Assembly: GCF_036178845.1 (NCBI RefSeq)
Contig: NZ_CP108070.1
Span: 11,594,001-11,658,000 of the forward strand
From: Streptomyces sp. NBC_00271
Lineage (GTDB): Bacteria > Actinomycetota > Actinomycetes > Streptomycetales > Streptomycetaceae
DNA: 64,000 nucleotides
Direction: 5' to 3'
Made by a program: the position numbers and the translations under genes. Under the pieces are notes generated by a model. That model was given only the letters and a program-made list of their open reading frames with translations, did not search any database and was not told the origin of the DNA. Positions 55,877 to 64,000 of this stretch are shown here, piece after piece (position 1 is the first letter of the stretch; each line of letters opens with the position of its first letter).

Positions 55877-58246
55877 ATGACCGACGTCCACGACCGCGCC
55901 GTACGGCCGGACACCGCGGCCCGGCCCCGGACCGTGGTGGTCTGCGGTGTCGGCGCCGTGACCGCCCAGGGCGAGGGCGCCGCCGCGCTGTGGGAGGGCA
56001 TCCGGGCCGGGCATTCGGCCATCGGCCCGGTCACCGGCATGCCGATGGACGGCTACGGCACGGCCATCGGCGGCGAAGTGCCCCCCCTGCCCCGGCCCGC
56101 CTACGACTACCTGGCCGCCTTCGGCGGCAGCGAGCGGGAACCGGCCGCCGACTTCGCGCTGACCGCCGCCGCCGAAGCCCTCCATCAGGCGGGCCTCGCG
56201 GGCCTGCCCGCCGAACGCTGGGGGGTGGCGTTCGGCTCCTGCAACGGCGGCCTGCGCAGCGCCGAGAAACTCGCCCGCCGCAGCCGCGAGGGCACCACCC
56301 TGCCCGATGACGCCCTGCACTACCTGCTGGTCCCGCCGCAGGCCATCGCCGAGGCACTCAGCGCCGCCTTCGCCCTCAAGGGGCCCGCCCTGTCCGTCAA
56401 CACCGCCTGCGCCTCGGGCGCGCACGCCATCGCGCACGCCGCCGAGGCGATCGCCGCGGGCCGCGCGGACGCGATGCTCGCCGGCGGCAGCGACGCCTTC
56501 ACCGAGACCGCGTTCGCCGGCTTCACCAGCCTCCAGTCACTGTCCGCCAAACCCGCCGCCCCCTACTCCAAGGACCGCGACGGGCTGTCCCTGGGCGAGG
56601 GCGCGGGCATGCTGGTGCTGGCCGAGGAGTCGGTGGCCCGCGCCGCGGGCGCCCCCGTCCTGGCGGAGGTCCTCGGCTACGGCCTGTCCGCCGACGGCTA
56701 CCACGCCACCGCCCCGCACCCCGAGGGCGAGGGCGCCGCCCGCGCCATCCGCGGCGCCCTGAAGGCCGCCGGCATCACCCCGGGGGACGTCGGCTACATC
56801 AACGGCCACGGCACCGGCACCCCCAAGAACGACTCCGCCGAGTCCAACGCGGTGCGCGCCGCGTTCGGCGAGGCCGCCCAGAAGACCGCCCTGAGCAGCT
56901 CCAAGTCGATGATCGGCCACCTGCTGGGCGCGGCCGGCGCGGTCGAGGCCATCGTCACCGTCAAGGCCCTGGTCGAACAGATCGCCCCGCCGACCGCCAA
57001 CTTCACCGGCACCGACCCCAAGTGCGGCCTGGACGCGGTCCCCGACACCGGCCGCGAACTGGCCATGAACGCCGCCCTGTCCAACAACTTCGCCTTCGCC
57101 GGCGCGAATGCCTGCGTCGCCTTCGGCTGGCCCTCGGGACGGCGCTTCACCGTCCCCGCCCCGCCCGCCGCCGAGAAGGTCGTCATCACCGGGGGCGCCG
57201 CCCTGACCCCCGCCGGCGACGGCCTGAAGGCGCTGTGGGAGGCCTGGCGGCAGGGGCGGCGGCTGGGCACCGACGAGGACGGCCTGCGCGTGGCCCGCGC
57301 CGTCTTCGACCCCGCCGCCCACATCGGCGCCCGCGACCGGCGCCGCATGGACCGCCTCTCCCAGCTCGCCGTCGCCGCCTGCCGCGCCGCCCTCGCCCAC
57401 GCCGGGCTGAAGGCCGACGAGCACACCGGGGTCGTCCTGGGCACCGGACTGGGCCCGATGCGCAGCATCGAGGACTTCCTGCTGCCGGTGCTGGGCGGCT
57501 GCCCCGCCCACGGCAGCCCCGCCGTCTTCCCCAACACCGTCTTCAACGCCGCCGCCGGCCAGGTCGCCATGCACGTCGGCGCCAAGGGCCCCACCTCCAC
57601 CGTCACCACCGGACACGCCGCCGGCGCCTCCGCCCTGACCGTCGCCCACGACCTGCTGCTGCAGCACCGCGCCGAGGCGGTGCTGTGCCCGGCGGTCGAG
57701 GACCTCTCCCCGGGCGTGCTGGCCGCCTACCGCCAACTGCCGCTGTTCGGCGACGCCGGCTACACCCTGGCCGAGGCCGGCATCGCCCTCGTCCTGGAAC
57801 GCGAATCCAGCGCCCGCGCCCGCGGCGCCCGCATCCTGGCCGAGTTCGCCGGCCATGGCGCCGCCGGCGACGCGGCCGGCATCGGCCGCTGGAATGCCCA
57901 GGGCGAGGGCGTCGAGCGCGCCATGCGCGCCGCCCTCACCCACGCCGGCCTCACCCCCGGCGAGCTGACCGGCATCTGGGCCAACGCCGCCGGCCTCACC
58001 CGCGCCGATGCCCCCGAGGCCCTTGCCACCGGCCGGCTGGCCGCCGAGGCCCGCTGCCCGGTGCACACCCCCAAACAGACCCTGGGCGAACCGGTCGGCG
58101 CGGGCGCCCAAATGGCCGCCCTCCTCGCCCTCACCGCCTGGACCACCCCGGAAAGCGGGGCGGCGGCGGGGCCGGTGCTCATCAACAGCTCCTCGCTCGG
58201 CGGCACCCACATCAGCCTCGTCCTGCGTCCCGCAACGGAGAACTGA
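55877..58246 (+). CDS. fused ketosynthase-CLF protein
   Basis: The 789-residue protein joins two KS folds. The N-terminal half is a competent KS (Cys178 in SVNTACASGAHAIAHA; His311 in INGHGTGTPKND; Lys343 and His348 in SKSMIGHLLGAAGA). The C-terminal half (from about residue 433, KVVITGGAALTPAGDGL) has no Cys (TTGHAAGASA, His580), no HGT motif (WANAAGL) and Glu for the last His (KQTLGEPVGAG), as in CLFs. ATG 55877 has GAAAGGAG 9 bp before it; an earlier ATG at 55829 overlaps the CLF stop. KS and CLF are normally separate chains, so this is an unusual covalent heterodimer. Confidence 0.88.
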   Translation: MTDVHDRAVRPDTAARPRTVVVCGVGAVTAQGEGAAALWEGIRAGHSAIGPVTGMPMDGYGTAIGGEVPPLPRPAYDYLAAFGGSEREPAADFALTAAAEALHQAGLAGLPAERWGVAFGSCNGGLRSAEKLARRSREGTTLPDDALHYLLVPPQAIAEALSAAFALKGPALSVNTACASGAHAIAHAAEAIAAGRADAMLAGGSDAFTETAFAGFTSLQSLSAKPAAPYSKDRDGLSLGEGAGMLVLAEESVARAAGAPVLAEVLGYGLSADGYHATAPHPEGEGAARAIRGALKAAGITPGDVGYINGHGTGTPKNDSAESNAVRAAFGEAAQKTALSSSKSMIGHLLGAAGAVEAIVTVKALVEQIAPPTANFTGTDPKCGLDAVPDTGRELAMNAALSNNFAFAGANACVAFGWPSGRRFTVPAPPAAEKVVITGGAALTPAGDGLKALWEAWRQGRRLGTDEDGLRVARAVFDPAAHIGARDRRRMDRLSQLAVAACRAALAHAGLKADEHTGVVLGTGLGPMRSIEDFLLPVLGGCPAHGSPAVFPNTVFNAAAGQVAMHVGAKGPTSTVTTGHAAGASALTVAHDLLLQHRAEAVLCPAVEDLSPGVLAAYRQLPLFGDAGYTLAEAGIALVLERESSARARGARILAEFAGHGAAGDAAGIGRWNAQGEGVERAMRAALTHAGLTPGELTGIWANAAGLTRADAPEALATGRLAAEARCPVHTPKQTLGEPVGAGAQMAALLALTAWTTPESGAAAGPVLINSSSLGGTHISLVLRPATEN

Positions 58247-58248
58247 CC

Positions 58249-59379
58249 ATGCCCCACACCACCGCCCCGCCCGCCGGACCCCCCGCACGCCATGTCTCGG
58301 TCCTGGCCACCGGCGCCCACCTGCCGGGCGAGGCCCTCGACAACGACACCCTGGCCCGCTTCTGCGGCCCGCTGCCCGCCGACGTCCTGGACGGCATCCA
58401 GGTCCAGCGCCGGCACTGGATGGTCGACCCGGCCACCGGCGCCCACACCACCAGCACCTCGCAGATGGCCACCGCCGCCGCCCGCCAGGCCCTGGAGCGG
58501 GCCGGCGTGGAGGCGGGCGAGATCGACCTGATCGTCCTGTCCACCGCCAGCCCCGACTACCTCCTGCCCGTCGCCGCCACCTACGTCCAGCAGCAGCTCG
58601 GCCTGGAGAACTGCGCGGTCATCGAGGTCCGCGCCGGCTGCGTGGGCGCCGTCCAGGCCCACGACATCGCCCGCCGCCTGCTCGCCGACGGCACCTACAC
58701 CACCGCCCTGGTCATCGGCGCCGAGGCCGTCTCCCCGCTGCTGGCCCCCGTCTTTTTGGGCCGCGACCCCGAACGCGTACGGATGCGCGACCGGCTGACC
58801 GTCTACACCTTCGGCGACGGCGCCGGCGCCCTGGTGCTGCGCGCCGGCGAGGAGGGCTCCGCCCACGGCCGCCCGCGCCCCGTCTTCGCCACCCGCTCCC
58901 TGGGCGGCGCCCGCAAACCCGGCATGCTCATCGTCGGCGGCGGCACCGACGCCCCCCTCGCCGAACAGCAGCGCCGCCCCCGCCTGATGGACATCCGCCT
59001 CGACATCCCCGGCACCGCCCAGTTCGGCCCCCGCGTCTTCGTCGAGGGCATCCACGACCTGCTCACCCGCTCCCGCCTGGCCCTGGCCGACCTCGACGCG
59101 TGCGTGCTGCCCGAGGGCAACGCCGAGTACTTCGCGAGCGAGTACGCCGCCGCCGGGCTCTCGCCCGCCGACCAGGCCACCCTGAGCAAGACCATCGTGG
59201 AGAACCTCACCGACGTCGGCGCCACCGGCTCCGCCGCCGTCCCCCTCGCCCTCGACGCCGGCTGGCGCGAGGGCCGCATCCGCCCCGGCGACACGGTCCT
59301 GCTGCTGGCCATCGAGGCCAGCCGCTACCTGTACGCGGGCCTCACCCTCACCTGGGACGCCCCCTTCCCCGGCCACTGA
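58249..59379 (+). CDS. KAS III-like acyltransferase/ketosynthase
   Basis: The 376-residue protein has a FabH-like fold: LPGEALDNDTLARFCG, ERAGVEAGEIDLIVLSTAS and the nucleophile Cys131 in EVRAGCVGAVQAHDIA. The usual His (HQAN) reads PEGNAEYF and the usual Asn (GNTSAAS) reads GATGSAA, so only the Cys of the Cys-His-Asn triad remains. In known DpsC/CerJ-type homologues, changed triads go with acyl transfer rather than condensation. It may choose the starter or transfer the finished chain. It follows the fused KS-CLF by 2 bp. Confidence 0.82.
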   Translation: MPHTTAPPAGPPARHVSVLATGAHLPGEALDNDTLARFCGPLPADVLDGIQVQRRHWMVDPATGAHTTSTSQMATAAARQALERAGVEAGEIDLIVLSTASPDYLLPVAATYVQQQLGLENCAVIEVRAGCVGAVQAHDIARRLLADGTYTTALVIGAEAVSPLLAPVFLGRDPERVRMRDRLTVYTFGDGAGALVLRAGEEGSAHGRPRPVFATRSLGGARKPGMLIVGGGTDAPLAEQQRRPRLMDIRLDIPGTAQFGPRVFVEGIHDLLTRSRLALADLDACVLPEGNAEYFASEYAAAGLSPADQATLSKTIVENLTDVGATGSAAVPLALDAGWREGRIRPGDTVLLLAIEASRYLYAGLTLTWDAPFPGH

Positions 59380-59498
59380 CCGCCCCGCGCCCCCCGCCCG
59401 GCCACTGACCGCCCCGGGCACCCGCCCGCCGCCCCTGTGACCCTGCGCCCCCGCACCCGCGGGGACGCCGACACCGAAGGACGAGAGGACGAGAGAAC

Positions 59499-60365
59499 GT
59501 GTCGATACACGAGACGGAGCGCACCGCCCGCAGCGTGGAGGAACGCAACAAGCAGACCATCCGCCGGGTCTTCGACGCCTTCGTCAACCAGGGCGACTTC
59601 TCCGTCGTCGACGAGATCTACAGCCCCCACATGATCGACCACCAGCCGCTGCCCGGCGCCCCCGAAGGCCTCGAAGGCGTCCGCTACACCATCGCCGGCC
59701 TGCGCGAGGGCTTCCCCGACCTGCACGTGACCATCGAGGACATGAGCGCCCACGGCGACCACGTCGTCATCCACAACACCTGGCGCGGCACCCACCTCGG
59801 CGACTTCCTCGGCGCGCCGCCCACCGGACAGGCCATCGAGTTCACCGGCGTCGTGGTGTGGCGGCTGCTGGCCGACGGCCTGATCGCCGAACGCTGGGGC
59901 ATCGGCGTGGAGTCCAACATGCTGGCCGTCCTCGGCCTGCGCCGGCTCGCCCCCGCCGCCCGCAACGGCGCCCGCACCGCGGCCCGCCGCACCGTCACGA
60001 GCGCCGGCGCCCTGCTGCCGCTGCCGCCCGGCGCCGCCGGCGCCTGGCACGCCCTCCAGACCGAGCTCGCCGGAGCGCGGCTGCGCGCCTACGAGGCCTC
60101 CCGGCGCCGCGCGGGCATCCTCCAGGAGTCCTTCGCCCTCCAGATGCTGGGCGGCCAGGACGTGCTGGTCCACCGGATCGAGGCCCGCGACCCGCAGGGC
60201 GCCGCCCGCCGCCTCGCGGCCTCCGCCGACCCCTTCGACGCCTGGCTGCGCCAGGAAGCGGCCGCGGTGCTGGGCACCGACCCGTGGACCCACCTGGCCG
60301 CCAGCGCCGCCCCGGCGGGCCACACCTGGATCTCCGTCACCAGCGAACTGACCACCGCCGGCTGA
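59499..60365 (+). CDS. SnoaL-like protein with extra C-terminal domain
   Basis: The 288-residue protein begins with a SnoaL/ester-cyclase-like fold of about 145 residues (NKQTIRRVFDAFVNQGDFSV; MIDHQPLPGAPEGLEGVRY; GVVVWRLLADGLIAERWGI). A distinct domain of about 115 residues follows (AWHALQTELAGARLRAYEAS; VLVHRIEARDPQGAARRL) that I do not recognise. SnoaL-like folds catalyse aldol cyclisations or hydroxylation-like steps in polyketide tailoring. GTG 59499 is preceded by AGAGGA. It is the last gene before a repeat-containing spacer. Confidence 0.7.
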   Translation: MSIHETERTARSVEERNKQTIRRVFDAFVNQGDFSVVDEIYSPHMIDHQPLPGAPEGLEGVRYTIAGLREGFPDLHVTIEDMSAHGDHVVIHNTWRGTHLGDFLGAPPTGQAIEFTGVVVWRLLADGLIAERWGIGVESNMLAVLGLRRLAPAARNGARTAARRTVTSAGALLPLPPGAAGAWHALQTELAGARLRAYEASRRRAGILQESFALQMLGGQDVLVHRIEARDPQGAARRLAASADPFDAWLRQEAAAVLGTDPWTHLAASAAPAGHTWISVTSELTTAG

Positions 60366-60380
60366 CCACCGACTGATCAC

Positions 60381-60445
60381 CGTCCGAGCACCGGGGGACC
60401 GCCGTCCGAGCACCGGGGGACCGCCGTCCGAGCACCGGGGGACCG
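60381..60445 (+). repeat. three 22-bp tandem units
   Basis: CGTCCGAGCACCGGGGGACCGC-like units occur three times in a row, essentially identical, just after the SnoaL-like gene. The GC-rich repeat could act as a terminator or attenuator before the next promoter. Confidence 0.8.
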
Positions 60446-60460
60446 GCACCCCACCACTTC

Positions 60461-60493
60461 TCTAGCAAAGACACCGACACTGTCACTGCTAGA
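60461..60493. promoter_or_regulatory. operator candidate before the aldo/keto reductase
   Basis: TCTAGCA (60461-60467) and TGCTAGA (60487-60493) form a perfect inverted repeat around CCGACACTGTCA (60474-60485). The central box differs by one base from CCGACACTATCA in the divergent promoter at 46018-46029, which is also bracketed by CTAG-containing repeats. A common repressor is plausible. Confidence 0.5.
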
Positions 60494-60557
60494 CGGCCAC
60501 TGCTGGACAGCCACCGCTAGACGACAACCGCCCCGTGCACGGCTCAGGAAGGAACCG

Positions 60558-61553
60558 ATGATGCGGCAACGAAAACTCGGCAGCCAGGGGCTGGAGGTCT
60601 CCGAGCAGGGACTCGGCTGCATGGGCATGACCTTCGCCTACGGGCCCGCCGACGACCAGGAAGCCCTGCGCACCGCGCACCGCGCCCTGGAACTGGGCGT
60701 GAACCTCCTGGACACCGCGGACTTCTACGGCCCGCACAGCAACGAGGAGTTCGTCGCCCGCGTCATCGCCGGCCGCCGCGACAGCATCACCGTCTCCTCC
60801 AAGGTCGGCAACGAGGTCACCGCCGACGGCACCATCACCGGCCGCCTCAACGGCCGCCCCGACTACATCCGCACCTCCATCGACGCCACCCTGCGCCGGC
60901 TGGGCACCGACCGCCTCGACCTGTACTACCTGCACCGCGTCGACCCCGCCGTCCCCGTCGAGGAATCCACCGGCGCACTCGCCGACCTCGTCACCGCCGG
61001 CAAGGTCCGCCACCTCGGCATCTGCGAGGCGTCCGCCGCCACCATCCGCCGCGCCCACGCCGTGCACCCGCTCACCGCCGTACAGACCGAGTACTCCCTG
61101 TCCACCCGCGACGTCGAGGCCAACGGCGTCCTTGCGGCCGTCCGCGAGCTGGGCATCGGCTTCGTCGGCTACAGCCCGCTGGGCCGCGGCCTGCTCACCG
61201 GAGCCATCCGCAGCCTCGACGCCCTCGCCGCACACGACTTCCGCCGTGTCGTGCCCCGCTTCCAGCAGGGCAACCTCGAGACGAACCTGCACGTCGTGGA
61301 GCGGCTGCAGGCGCTGGCCGCCGCCAAGAACATCACCGCCGGACAGCTCGCGCTGGCCTGGGTGCTCGCCCAGGGCGACGACGTCGTCGCCATCCCCGGC
61401 ACCAAACGCGTCACCTACCTGGAGGAGAACCTCGCCGCCTGTGCCGTCGAGCTGAGCGCGGCCGACCTCGCCGCCCTCGACGAGATCGCCCCCCACGGCT
61501 CCACGGCGGGCGACCGCTACCCCGTCGGTGCCATGGCCACCCTCGACGGCTGA
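60558..61553 (+). CDS. aldo/keto reductase
   Basis: The 331-residue protein is a typical aldo/keto reductase barrel with the catalytic tetrad Asp52 and Tyr57 (NLLDTADFYGPHSNEEF), Lys82 (VSSKVGNEV) and His126 (YYLHRVDP). It reduces carbonyls with NADPH. AGGAAGGAACC precedes ATG 60558. It starts a second transcription segment behind its own putative operator, with the desaturase-like, hemolysin-like and ligase genes downstream. Confidence 0.92.
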   Translation: MMRQRKLGSQGLEVSEQGLGCMGMTFAYGPADDQEALRTAHRALELGVNLLDTADFYGPHSNEEFVARVIAGRRDSITVSSKVGNEVTADGTITGRLNGRPDYIRTSIDATLRRLGTDRLDLYYLHRVDPAVPVEESTGALADLVTAGKVRHLGICEASAATIRRAHAVHPLTAVQTEYSLSTRDVEANGVLAAVRELGIGFVGYSPLGRGLLTGAIRSLDALAAHDFRRVVPRFQQGNLETNLHVVERLQALAAAKNITAGQLALAWVLAQGDDVVAIPGTKRVTYLEENLAACAVELSAADLAALDEIAPHGSTAGDRYPVGAMATLDG

Positions 61554-61603
61554 CCCCCGACCCCGGCCCGCGGGCCTTCGAAGGCGAAGTGAGTGCGATA
61601 ACC

Positions 61604-62785
61604 ATGGCGAACATCACGATCATCGGCGGCGGACTGGCCGGCCTGACCGCGGCGATCTCCGCCGCCGAACAGGGCGCCCGCGTCACCGTCCACGAGGCCC
61701 ACTCCCACACCGGCGGCCGCGCCCGCTCGGCCGCCGGCCCCTACGTCACCAACGACGGGCCGCACACCTTCTTCGACAACGGCGACGCCTGGCACTGGCT
61801 GCTGCAGCGCGGACTGGCCGGCCGCTACGTGCGGCTGTCCTTCCACGAGTGGACCCGGATGCGCTTCCGCCACCAGGGCCGGCTGCGGATGACCCTGCCG
61901 TCCGGCTACATGAAGATGACCTGGCGCCACCGCGGCATCGAGGTCCCCGTCGACCGCTCCTTCCAGGACTGGGCCAGCGAACGCTTCGCCCAGCAGACCG
62001 TGAACGAGGCCCTCGGCTTCCTCGGCCCGATCCTCTTCGACGGCGACCCCGGACGGCTGTCGGCGGCCTTCGTGTGGGAGCGGCTGCTGCGCGTGGGCAC
62101 CCCCCGCTTCCCGCTGCCCAGCCGCTACTTCATCGGCGGCTGGGGCGCGCTGATCGCCCGCATGGAACGCGTCGCCCGCGCCCGCGGCGTGGTCATCGAG
62201 ACCGGCTCACGGCTGAGCGAACTGCCCGCCGGCGGACCGGTGATCGTGGCGACCTCGCTGGCCTCCGCGCGCAGCCTGCTCGGCGACCCCGGCCTCGAGT
62301 GGCCCAGCGGCACCGCCGCCCTGCTGGACATGGCCGTCACCCACTCCAAGAAGGACGGCAACGTCTCCTTCGACATGGACGAGGGCGGCTTCACCTCCCA
62401 GTACTCCGACCACGACCCCTCCCTCGCCCCGCAGGGCCAGGCCCTGTTCCAGGGACAGATGCCGCTGCGGCCCGGCGAGTCGAAGGCCGACGCCCTGGCC
62501 CGGCTGGAGAAACTCTTCGACCTGACCACCCCCGGCTGGCGCACCCGCCTGCTGTGGCGCCGCGAAGGCGTCTCCCGCGGCCGCACCGGCGCCCTGGACC
62601 TGCCCGGCCTCAGCTGGCGGGACCGGCCCGCCGTCGACCGCGGGGACGGCGTGTTCCTGGCCGGCGACAGCGTCGCCGCCCCCGGCATCCTCGCCGAGAC
62701 CTCCATCAACAGCGCCCTGCGGGCCGCCCGGCTCGCCGTCAACGCCCGCCCGGCGGCACACCGCTCCGCGGCGCTCGGGCGTTGA
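61604..62785 (+). CDS. FAD-dependent desaturase/amine-oxidase-like enzyme
   Basis: The 393-residue protein has the dinucleotide-binding start ANITIIGGGLAGLTAAISAA and EAHSHTGGRARS, as in phytoene desaturases and flavin amine oxidases. A C-terminal FAD contact is GVFLAGDSVAAPGILAETSI. It could introduce or isomerise double bonds in a polyene chain, or oxidise an amine; the substrate is not visible. ATG 61604 with GAAGTGAG upstream is preferred to the GTG at 61589. Confidence 0.8.
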   Translation: MANITIIGGGLAGLTAAISAAEQGARVTVHEAHSHTGGRARSAAGPYVTNDGPHTFFDNGDAWHWLLQRGLAGRYVRLSFHEWTRMRFRHQGRLRMTLPSGYMKMTWRHRGIEVPVDRSFQDWASERFAQQTVNEALGFLGPILFDGDPGRLSAAFVWERLLRVGTPRFPLPSRYFIGGWGALIARMERVARARGVVIETGSRLSELPAGGPVIVATSLASARSLLGDPGLEWPSGTAALLDMAVTHSKKDGNVSFDMDEGGFTSQYSDHDPSLAPQGQALFQGQMPLRPGESKADALARLEKLFDLTTPGWRTRLLWRREGVSRGRTGALDLPGLSWRDRPAVDRGDGVFLAGDSVAAPGILAETSINSALRAARLAVNARPAAHRSAALGR

Positions 62786-62837
62786 GCCCCCCTTCGCGTC
62801 CCACCCCACCCTGTCCCTGTTAGGGAGCGCAGCACAC

Positions 62838-63491
62838 ATGAGAATCACCCTGTCCGAGCGCGGCACCCCGGACTGGCAGACCGCCGCGGACCTGGCCCGG
62901 CTGGTGTTCGCCAAGCAGTACCAGGCGAGCATCTCGCCCGACCCGGACGGCTTCCTCGCCTTCTTCGAGACCGCCGCCGACGGCCAGGAGGAAGTCCTCG
63001 CCTGCGCGGGCCTGTCCTTCCCCGAGGAAGAGAGCATCCTGCTCGAGCGCTACCTCGACGCCCCCGTCGAAGACGTCATCACCCGGGCCGTGGGCGCCCC
63101 CGTCAAACGCTCCCAGGTCCTGCAGATCGGCTCCATCGCCTCGGTACGGCCCGCCGCCGGCGCCGAGATCATCAAGGCGATCCCGCTGATCATGGCCTGC
63201 CTGGGCCGCCCGTACGCGGTGATGACCATGACCGGCCGGCTCGCCGCCCTCATGCAGCGCCTGGGCTGCGTCTTCCACCCCCTCGCCGACGCCAGCGCGG
63301 AACGCCTGCCCGAAGGCGAACGGGCCGCCTGGGGCTCCTACTACGACACCCGGCCCGTCGTCGGCTACGCCGAGGCCGCCGAGCAGTCCACCCTGCTGCT
63401 GGCCGCCATCGGCCGCTACTGCTTCACCTCGGTCGACATGCGGCTGCTGAGCAACCGCCCGCAGCAGGGGGTGCTCACCCGTGCCGCCTGA
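62838..63491 (+). CDS. thermostable-hemolysin-family protein
   Basis: The 217-residue protein matches the T-hemolysin family (ADLARLVFAKQYQASISPDP; LLERYLDAPVEDVITRAV; QVLQIGSIASVRPAAGAEII), a GNAT-like fold despite its name. In my recollection members of this family are often found next to AMP-ligases, as here, where the ligase gene overlaps by 11 bp. A role as an acyltransferase or ligase helper is an inference; direct haemolysis is unlikely. Confidence 0.75.
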   Translation: MRITLSERGTPDWQTAADLARLVFAKQYQASISPDPDGFLAFFETAADGQEEVLACAGLSFPEEESILLERYLDAPVEDVITRAVGAPVKRSQVLQIGSIASVRPAAGAEIIKAIPLIMACLGRPYAVMTMTGRLAALMQRLGCVFHPLADASAERLPEGERAAWGSYYDTRPVVGYAEAAEQSTLLLAAIGRYCFTSVDMRLLSNRPQQGVLTRAA

Positions 63492-64000
63492 CACCCCCAC
63501 CCGTCTTTCTCTTGCCCAGGGGCTCCTGGAGCGGGCCGGCAGCGACGCCGTCATGGTCCGCGTGCTGGCCGCCGACGGCTCGGCGCCCGCCGCCTGGAGC
63601 TACCGCGACCTGACCGGCGCCGCCCTCGCCCTGGCCGCCAGGCTTCAGGAACAGGCCCAGGCGCTGGGCCGGCCGGCCCGGGTGGGACTGCTCGCGGAGA
63701 ACTCGCCCGAATGGGTCGTGGCCGACCTGGCCGCCCTGTTCGCCGGCGCCGTCGAGATCCCCGTCCCGACCGCCTTCACCGCCCAGCAGGCCGCCTCCCT
63801 CCTGCACAGCGCCGACCTGTGCCTCACCGACGCCGCGGGCGAAGCCGCCCTGGCCCGCTGGCACGCCGACACCCCCCAGCCCGTCCTGCCCGACGGCTGC
63901 CCCGCCCTGGCCCTCGACCTGCCCGCCCTGGCCCGTGCACCCCGCCCCGCCGCGCCCCCGCAGATCCCCGCACACGACCAGATCGTCAAGGTCATCCACA
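63481..64000 (+). CDS. AMP-dependent acyl ligase, 5' part
   Basis: From GTG 63481 the frame encodes the start of an acyl-CoA synthetase-like enzyme (AWSYRDLTGAALALAARLQE; RVGLLAENSPEWVVADLAAL; FAGAVEIPVPTAFTAQQA), running beyond the window's end. The catalytic motifs lie outside. It overlaps the hemolysin-like gene by 11 bp. It could activate a starter acid or the finished polyene acid. The fragment shown has no anomalies. Confidence 0.85.
   Translation, partial: MPPDTPTRLSLAQGLLERAGSDAVMVRVLAADGSAPAAWSYRDLTGAALALAARLQEQAQALGRPARVGLLAENSPEWVVADLAALFAGAVEIPVPTAFTAQQAASLLHSADLCLTDAAGEAALARWHADTPQPVLPDGCPALALDLPALARAPRPAAPPQIPAHDQIVKVIH

Overview
The window is high-GC actinomycete DNA, almost certainly from a Streptomyces chromosome arm. 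The support is about 70% G+C or more, GTG starts, three SARP regulators, gamma-butyrolactone-receptor homologues, an acyl-CoA carboxylase epsilon subunit and many relic genes. All calls come from reading the sequence and translations; no database search was run.

Region 1 (1-8.2 kb) is a gene graveyard. It holds an intact cupin lipoprotein, a quinone-oxidoreductase-like enzyme, a PAS/GAF/PP2C phosphatase and an HD-domain hydrolase. Between them lie remnants of an ECF41 sigma factor, a beta-lactamase-family hydrolase, an alpha/beta hydrolase, a second oxidoreductase, an MFS permease, an IS6 transposase and an RmlD-like reductase.

Region 2 (8.2-20.2 kb) opens a biosynthetic locus. It has two butyrolactone-receptor-type TetR genes (the second frameshifted), a SARP activator, a two-domain aromatase/cyclase, an unfamiliar acyl-CoA-dehydrogenase-like protein, a phosphopantetheinyl transferase (PPTase) and a condensation/thioesterase-like protein. 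Spacers and some coding parts are built of strongly strand-skewed tandem repeats. Region 3 (20.2-27 kb) is an insertion hotspot: an IS701 nested at the edge of an IS630, a relic nucleotidyltransferase, a third SARP and a lone TnpB.

Region 4 (27.2-39.5 kb) continues the locus with acyl-CoA carboxylase epsilon and beta subunits, a second copy of the SARP gene and its promoter, a tandem-ACP protein, a KS-like protein of trans-AT type, a second PPTase, an AMP-ligase-like protein, an IS200/IS605 element and an atypical LuxR regulator. The KS, condensation, thioesterase and AMP-ligase proteins have each lost catalytic residues, so this part looks like a set of megasynthase-derived pseudoenzymes around active carrier proteins and PPTases. 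Region 5 (39.5-43.2 kb) has a broken AbiEii-like gene pair and a chimeric IS.

Region 6 (43.7-64 kb) holds an XRE-TPR regulator, a 45-residue peptide, a divergent DUF1772/flavin-monooxygenase pair, a TetR regulator, and then a co-directional type II polyketide operon: malonyl transferase, ACP, ketoreductase, two hot-dog proteins, KS, CLF-like protein, a fused KS-CLF, a KAS III-like protein, a SnoaL-like protein, an aldo/keto reductase, an FAD desaturase-like enzyme, a thermostable-hemolysin-family protein and an AMP-ligase that runs off the window. Its make-up (KS, CLF, KR, FabZ-like dehydratase, ACP, AMP-ligase) resembles polyene-forming, highly reducing type II PKSs such as aryl polyene and ishigamide systems. 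A TnpB element sits inside the operon directly in front of the KS start codon. Malonyl-CoA from the carboxylase in region 4 and the PPTases could serve both parts, but whether they form one pathway is inference.
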